Assembly (NCBI RefSeq): GCF_018873765.1
Contig: NC_057925.1
Location: 17,557,568 to 17,621,567 of the forward strand
DNA: 64,000 bases
Source: Telopea speciosissima
Lineage: Eukaryota; Streptophyta; Magnoliopsida; Proteales; Proteaceae
Reading direction: 5' to 3'
A program made the translations under genes and the position numbers. How positions within the stretch are numbered: the stretch's first letter is position 1; every line of letters begins with the position of its first letter. The notes under the pieces are model-generated. The model was not told the DNA's origin. It was given only the letters and a program-made list of their open reading frames with translations, and ran no database searches. Positions 57,681 to 64,000 of the stretch are shown piece by piece.

Positions 57681-57859
57681 TTCCTTGATGTTGATTCTCC
57701 AGTCAACGAGAATTTTCCCGATGAGTATCGATGGCGTGTCTAGTGAACCTTGGTTTCTCGACATTGTTAATTATCGTTCTGGTGTGACACTGCACATTGG
57801 TCCACCCAAGATAAGAATCGTTTCTTTTCACAAGTTAAGTATTTCTTTTGGGATGATCC

Positions 57860-59010
57860 TTATCTTTTTAAGACCTGCCGGATCAAGTAATCCGAAGATG
57901 TGTCCCGATCATGAGCAACAATCTGTCTTATCTTTTTGCCATGATCGAGGCTTGTGGGGGTCATTTTGGGCCTAATAAGACTCGGCCAAAGTTTTACGAG
58001 TGTGGATTTTATTGGCCTAGTCTGTTTAAAGACGCTTTTACTTATTGCGGGCATGTTCTTCATGCCAATCCTTAGGCGTCTTACTAAGAGAAATATGATG
58101 CCCCTCAACCCATCGGTGGTTGAGGTGTTTGATGTATGGGGTATTGATTTCATGGGGCCTTTCCTAACTCTTTTGGTAACTGTACATATTACTTTTGTGG
58201 ACTATGTGTCCAAATGGATTGAGGTAGTTGCTTGTAAGACCAATGACCACAAGGTGGTTGTGAAATTCTCGAAGGAGAACATCTTCTCCCGTTTTGGTAC
58301 TCCCCGGGCTCTCATTAGTGATCGGGGCAAGCATTTTGTAATCGGCCTTTTGAGGCTCTCATGAAAAAATATGGTGTCGTCCATAAGTTGGCCACACCCT
58401 ACCATCCCGCACGAGTGGCAGGTTGAGGTTTCAAATAGGCGGATCAAGCAAATTCTTGAGAAAACCATCAATCCGAACCGCAAGGATTGGTCTAACCGAT
58501 TGGTAGATGCATTGTGGGCCCATAGGACAGCCTTCAAGACCGATCTTGGTCAATCTCCCACTGCCGTCGGTGTATGAAAAGGCATGTCACTTACTGTAGA
58601 GATTGAGCACAAGGCCTTTGGGCTATCAAGAAGCTTAACTTTGACCTACGACCTGCGGTGCCCATAGGAAACTCCAACTATCCGAGTTGGAAGAGCTTAG
58701 GAATGAGGCATATGAGAATGCCCGAATTTACAAGGAAAAAACCAAGGCTTTCCATGATAGGCACATTTTGAGAAAATCTTTTGAGGTGGGCCGAATGTTT
58801 TGTTGTACAATTCTCGTTTGCATATCTTTCCAGGTAAGCTGCGTTCTAGATGGGATGGGCCCTATATTGTTCAAAAAGTTTATCCTTATGGGGCTGTTGA
58901 AGTCCTTAATCCAAGTACGGAGCTACTTTCAAGGTCAATGGCCAAAGATTGAAGCCGTACATAGAGATGCCTACTCCAGTTGACGAAGAGGTCATGAATC
59001 TCCATGAGCC
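57860..59010 (+). pseudogene. Athila-type integrase
   Basis: FDVWGIDFMGPFL (58130-58165, first catalytic aspartate), YVSKWIEVVACKTNDHK, and RFGTPRALISDRGKHF (second aspartate). After a frameshift at about 58350 come PYHP-type residues, then [19 protein letters not shown]. The C-terminal part is [20 protein letters not shown] (58680-58735). HHCC zinc-finger residues are not clearly legible. Confidence 0.85.
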
Positions 59011-60217
59011 TCTTTACCTTGACCCCGATATCCTGGTATGTATCCCCTCCCTTGTCCTTATTCTTTCTTTTTCGCATGCATTGAGGACACTGCATGAATT
59101 AAGTGTGGGGGTGTGTTGGACTTTAATTGTGAATTTTGTGAATTTTGAATTTTGTGAATTTTGATTGTGGCAATAGTTTTTGGGTATGTGCATAAGTCTC
59201 TTCAAATTGCAAAGCAAGAGTGAGAGGGAATTAGGTGCCCTCTAGCATGCGAAATAATAAAAAATCTCTTTTCAAGGATGGTAGTTGGTTTGTATCCGGT
59301 GATGGGGATTGAGTTTGAAAATATGAGTGCTACTTCATGTGATGGTTAGATTCCTCTATGTGTTTATGGACCCCTTTGATCTTTTGGCTAGTAGTTGAGA
59401 CCAATTTGTTTGTGGCAAGGCAAGGCATGAAAGTGGAAGTGAATGAAAAAAAAAAAAGAAAAAGAAAAAAAAACAAAGAACAAAAAAAAGAAAGTGGAAT
59501 TCCTTAGGACTAGACAGGCATCGTGCCTCATGAAGCGGGGTGACTTGATCGAAATTCCTTGGAAGGAAACTCAAAAAAAAAAAAAACTCTTGCATCAATG
59601 TCTCAATGTCTTATGGATATATGCAAAAGCGAAGCTACCAAGTATTTGGGTAACGTGTGTATGCTCCACCATATCATTCAGAGAACATGAGTGGAGTAGA
59701 AATAGAGTTTGTGGTTGAGAAAGAAAAAAAACTTTTGCCTTAATGCAAAAAAAAAAAAAATATGGTCAACAATACTCAATGCCTAAGTCTTTGGTTCCAT
59801 CGATGCTATGGGGGTTTACTTGAAGATGAGTAGTGTTCAGAAAATATGAGGAGATCCCTTGAACTTGATGCATGCTTGTTACATGAATTGATGTGGGGTG
59901 ATAAAATTCAAGTGTGGGGAACCTTTGGCTCCTTGATCATTAGTTGAACACTTTTTGGGATTATGTGCACTATCCTACTTATGCCATGATTAAAATTTGC
60001 AGCATTTATTTACAATTGAATTTTGGGTGTATATTCACTGCAAACACCCACGAGACAGAACTCGTCCACTAGGGGTAACCTAGGGGTTTAAAGGCTTGTT
60101 GCACATGCTAAGTGCAACCGTGATTCCTACGAAAGTGAGTTAGGATTTTCTCGCATTCTAGGTTAGTTTTTGTTTTTGCTTTACTTGAGGACAAGTAGCG
60201 TTCAAGTGTGGGGAATC
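59011..60217 (+). other. Athila-type 3' non-coding region and polypurine tract
   Basis: No env-like ORF. Repeated purine motifs AAGTGTGGGG occur near 59100, 59911 and 60204. The last one (AAGTGTGGGGAATC) ends right at the 3' LTR and is the probable plus-strand primer. Several poly(A) runs lie near 59445, 59573 and 59747. Confidence 0.75.
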
Positions 60218-61909
60218 TGATAAGCACATTTATGTGTGAAATTTTAGGGCATAAATTATACATTTTACCACATTGGACGAGTTACTCGGTGCTTTCTTGT
60301 GCTTTTCGGGGTTTAGGTGAATTCTTGTGAAAATGAAGGAGATGATGCTAAGGAGATGTTTTTAAACTTTTTAGAAGTATAAATGGATGCATAGCCCATC
60401 GAGTCAGCTTCGCAATGGTTCAAACGGCACTTAATTCGAGTTGAAACGAAGAAGTTATGGCCGTTTCCGTAACGATGCGTGAAAATGGTCTGCAGGGGTT
60501 TATTTATAATTATTGACAGTCGGATGGGAACAAAGTGAAACGGAAGTTCGGATTTTAGGGGCCTTAATGAAATTATCAGAAGTTACTTTACTGTACCCGA
60601 AAGATTCCATTTGGAAGGCTCTGGACAGTCCAACTTCAACTTGACATATCTTGGGCTCCCCAACTCCGAATTGGATGAAATTTGGGTCTATTTTGTGTGA
60701 TTTTTCGCAAGGAACACAATGGTGAGACCTATATAAGCACCCCACGCTCCACGTTTTCTGAAGGACAGAATGGATATTTTATTTATTCTTGAAGGAATCC
60801 TAGTCATCACCCTTACTCTCTCTCTCCTCCAACTTCTCAAGGGCACTTCAAATTCTACTTGGGATAGATTTATATTTTCTCATCTATGGAAGGTTGAAAA
60901 ATCAAAGATGCTTTGATTTTATTGCTTGGAGAAGATATCTACAAAGAAAAGGAAGCACTTGTTAAAATGAAGTTTATTTTTCTAGAAATAGAAGCTCCAT
61001 GTAAACAATCTTCTTCTTCTTCTTTCTTTCTTTTTTTTCTTTTTCTTAGGATTCAAGGCATTGTAAAAGAGGAAAGAGAAGAGAATATTCTCTTTCTTAG
61101 GGAATATTTCTCCTACACTTCCATCTTCTCTCTTCTCCTCTCTTCCACCTATAAATACCCCCTACCTCTCTTGTAAAAATTGGCTCATTCACTTAGTGAA
61201 ATTTCTTCTCTTCTTCTCCTTCTAATTTGTGATTTTTGGCTTTTCTAAGTTCTAGTTTGCTTTTATAATTTTTAGTTAATGCTTATAATAGGTTTAGTTT
61301 ATGCTTTAATTTTAATTTAAGTCTTCAATTGGGTTGTAATTTCTTAATTCTAGTTTAGGTTTTAAGCCTTCTAGTCTAAGTTCTTAAGTTGATGACAAGA
61401 CTTGAAGATTTAGAAGAGGAGGCCATGGTAAGTTTATGCAAGTATTCAAGCTTTTCATTTACATTCATGCAAGCACATCCAGGTTTTACTATCTAAACTC
61501 TCAATCTCATTCTCCATCTCCTCTATCTCTCTCTATCTTCTTCTTCTTCCCCCTCTATTTCTTTTATTTTAATTTTATATGGTTGTGGTTTATGGATGCA
61601 TTTTTATTCCCTTATTTCTTTTTATGTGGTTAGTATGTGTGGCTGCATTTTTATTCCTTTCAATTCGCTTTAGTTCGATAGGTTAGATGCTCATGTGTTA
61701 GGACGCTGATTTAATCCCTTAATTTTGTTAGATGCTTATGAGTTAGGATGCATTGATTTTCGTTAGTTTAATTAGTTTAATTTAACACTTTAATTTGGTT
61801 CATTTTGCATTACTTTTAAGTTAGTTAAATAGAGTGGCGTATATCTCCTCGTGTTCGACCCGTAGCTACGATTGACCCGTACGCTTGCGGTTTTATTTTA
61901 ACTCAAACA
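60218..61909 (+). repeat. 3' LTR of Athila-type element
   Basis: Aligns end to end with 51336-53020. Differences are mostly short indels (for example GGACAGAG / GGACGAG, ATGGCGTT / ATGGCCGTT). TATA box at about 60730. Confidence 0.93.
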
Positions 61910-61914
61910 TCTGC

Positions 61915-62270
61915 CATTTGCATTCCAGCTAAAATTCCCTTGCAACAAAATTATAGAATATGAAGCATATGCGATCAACCTTGAAACTGCCATGATATTA
62001 GAGATCAAGAAGCTGAGATTATTTGGGGACTCGTCAATCATGATTTGTTAAACTAAAGGGAAGTGGAAAATAAAGGATGAGAAGCTGAAGCCCTACCAAG
62101 AACATTTGGAGAACCTGATCAGGAGCTTCGAAGAGATCGCTTTCGAGTATTTATCGAGGGATAATAACAGATTCATCGATGCCTTAGCTACCTTGGCTTC
62201 AATGGTTGAATGTAATCCAGATGCTCAAGTCCGCCTATTCTTGGTAGATAGGAGGTATGAACTGGCGTAT
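61915..62270 (+). pseudogene. Archaeal-type second RNase H, C-terminal part
   Basis: IIEYEAYAINLETAM, KKLRLFGDSSIMI then a stop, FEYLSRDNNRFIDALATLAS. These fit E, D and D/A motifs of the second RNase H. A stop occurs near 62050. Confidence 0.78.
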
Positions 62271-62399
62271 GAAGAGTAAGTAAATGCTCTAACAACTGAT
62301 GAGAGGTCGTGGTTCGCATCCATCATCGATTTCATCAGAGAAAGAAAATATCCTCCAAATTCCACAACTGGTGAACAGAAGTGGTTACGAAAGTAAGCC

Positions 62400-63484
62400 A
62401 CACAGTTTGTACTTCAAGGTAACCTGCTATACAAGAGGTGCTACGATGGTATACAACTACTATGCGTAGACAAGGATCAAGCACGAGTGATCATGGAAGA
62501 AATTCATTAGGGAATCCACACATGAATGCCTGGATGCTCGCTAAGAAATTCCTCAGAAAATGGGATATTATTGGGCAACTATGGAAGTTGATTGCACATC
62601 ATTCGTGTGGAGATGCCATAAATGCCAAATATTTGCCAACATCATTCACATTCCTCCAACGAAGCTCCATTCACTAAATGCCCCTAGCCATTTTTCACAT
62701 GGGGCATTGACATAATTGAAAAAGTCACACCGAAGGCATCTAATGGACATGAATTCATCCTTATGGCCATAGATTATTTCACCAAATGGGTAGAGGCACA
62801 GTTGTATGCTGTCCTGACAGCTACGAAGGTAGTAAAGTTCATCAAAGAGAACATTATATGTAGATACAGAGTATCATATGCCCTCATATCCGATCAAGGA
62901 GCACATTTATGGGGAAAGGCAGATAAGTTTTGCACCAAGTTTGGCATACAAAGGCATCGGTCTATGACTCATAAACCGTAGGCTAATGGGACATTGGAAG
63001 TAGCCAACAAGAATGTAGTCATATTGCAGAAAATGGTTGATACTCATAAAAATTGGGCAGATAAGCTCACGTATGCGTTATGGGCCTATCGGACCTCAAT
63101 TCGAACTTCTACTGGGGTAACCCCTTTTTCCCTGGTCTATGGGATGGAGGCAGTCCATCCCATGGAAATCCAAGTGTCGTCTCTCAGAGTATTGATGGAA
63201 AGCAAATTGCCTGAAGGAGAATGGATGCAAGCGAGACACGACAAACTTAACCTACTGGATGAAAAGAGGATGAAAGCTATGGATCACCTTAAGAAGTACC
63301 AACTCAGGATGGCAAGGATATTCAACAAAGGAGCCCGTCCACGCAACATCGAAGAAGAAGATTTGGTACTTCGAGAACAAAGAGCAGGGGCAAGTTTAGG
63401 CCTAATTGGAGTGGACCTTACTACGTGAAGGAAATCTTGACTAGACAAGCAGCTCGTCTCACTGACTTGGATGGAGAGGATCTA
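62400..63484 (+). pseudogene. gypsy integrase
   Basis: Zinc-finger remnants near 62500-62650 are frame-shifted. The core reads AIDYFTKWVEAQLYAVLTA (first aspartate), RYRVSYALISDQGAHLWGK (second aspartate) and TLEVANKNVVILQKMVD (glutamate), then ALWAYRTSIRTSTGVTPFSL and VYGMEAVHPMEIQV. The three DDE catalytic residues remain, but stops lie at 62980 and other sites. Confidence 0.83.
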
Positions 63485-63508
63485 AAGAGCCTTGTCAATA
63501 TGGACTAA

Positions 63509-64000
63509 CTTAAAAAATATTTTGTGGAGTCATTTGATCTATATGAACTATGTTTGACCTGATTACTTTTCAAAGGATACATAGGCAACTTGGCGTGCCA
63601 AAGTGCAGTCTCAACTGCTAGCCCCCACCAGGACATTCCTCGAATTCTGCCACACGGCATCTCTATCATTCAAGAACCCCTTTCTGCCTGTTCTGCCACT
63701 CGGCACTTCTATCTATTAAAAAAAATCTGCTATTTGGTATCCTTTTATGTGTTTCTAATAGGAGTTGACTAATCCTTGAGTCTAAAACAAAAAAGAGAAA
63801 GAAAAAAAAAAAGATACCTATTTCAGTTTATTAAGGAAGCTCTTTGATTGAGTGCAGGTAACATGCGTTACCCATAAAAAGTAACCTCCCTCAATGAGAT
63901 CTTGTGAAAATGGACCCTTCACATGAATTTTGACAATCCAACACTTCTGAAAAATGTCCAATTGCTGGTCCTAAGAAAGATTATGTGCATGGAGATTCAT
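63509..64000. other. Sequence after gypsy pol, unassigned
   Basis: May include the leader to a 3' LTR lying beyond the window. No terminal repeat is recognised in it. Contains a purine-rich A/AAAG stretch near 63790. Confidence 0.4.

Larger units (their letters stand above)
51336..61909 (+). mobile_element. Athila-type Ty3/gypsy retrotransposon, complete structure, 10.57 kb
   Basis: LTRs at 51336-53020 (1685 bp) and 60218-61909 (1692 bp) with TSD TCTGC. It has a TGGCGCC-type primer site, gag, protease, RT, RNase H and integrase, then about 1.2 kb of 3' non-coding sequence carrying repeated AAGTGTGGGG motifs, as is usual for the Athila lineage. The polyprotein has many frameshifts and stops, so it is not autonomous. 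LTRs differ by about two dozen mostly 1-2 base indels by eye, so the insertion looks young. Confidence 0.93.
61910..63484 (+). mobile_element. Degenerate dual-RNase-H gypsy element, right half
   Basis: Continues the element left at 51335 after the duplicated TCTGC. The second RNase H resumes, then an integrase, and then the polyprotein end at about 63484-63508 (LTDLDGEDLKSLVNMD). No 3' LTR was recognised before the window ends. Confidence 0.82.

Noticed and set aside
58886..59217. Possible env-like ORF after Athila integrase
   Set aside because: Only short frames in both directions; the sense frame is integrase C-terminus followed by non-coding purine motifs.

Overview
The window looks like repeat-rich nuclear DNA of a flowering plant. 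The evidence is one intronless CC-NB-LRR resistance gene, one plant-type voltage-sensor (Hv1-like) gene, and many plant LTR retrotransposons of the copia, Tat and Athila types using the initiator-Met-tRNA primer site TGGTATCAGAGC or the TGGCGCC-type site. L1-like LINEs, MULE and hAT-type DNA elements and foldback elements are also present. The species cannot be named from this sequence. Only two genes look intact: the NLR at 8165-11452 and the Hv1-like gene at 46434-47150, both on the minus strand.

Layout: 1.2-6.6 kb is a decayed minus-strand copia element carrying a small 8-bp-TSD element. 8.2-11.5 kb is the NLR. 11.6-13.4 kb holds tandem repeats and foldback DNA. 13.4-18.8 kb is a 5'-truncated minus-strand LINE, split by a 2.37-kb non-autonomous LTR element (containing 120 consecutive C) and by a 645-bp hAT-type MITE. 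The LINE abuts a copia gag fragment. 19.8-25.7 kb is an LTR-internal-LTR-internal-LTR array whose second unit is interrupted by a poly(A)-tailed retrocopy of an unrecognised ORF. 26.2 kb is a perfect small TRIM. 28.7-30.2 kb has two MULE-like elements with 9-10 bp TSDs. 30.6 and 35.5 kb are strong foldbacks. 36.3-37.8 kb is a broken MULE transposase. 40.0-42.3 kb is a second non-autonomous LTR element. 42.4-43.6 kb is a TIR-bounded element that appears to have captured the first exon and 5'UTR intron of a LEA2/NHL gene. 43.8-46.3 kb is the LTR-gag end of a Tat-like gypsy element. 46.4-47.15 kb is the Hv1-like gene. 48.2-48.9 kb is a LINE RT fragment. 48.9-63.5 kb is a degenerate gypsy element with two RNase H domains, split inside its second RNase H by a complete 10.6-kb Athila-type element with near-identical LTRs.

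The two intact genes show no sign of working together; they are islands in nested transposon DNA. The strongest structural evidence is the set of exact target-site duplications read by eye (TGAGG, GCCACACC, GGTGCAAT, ATCGT, CCCGTCCCCA, CTTCCATCC, AATAA, TCTGC), which fix element boundaries and the order of nesting.
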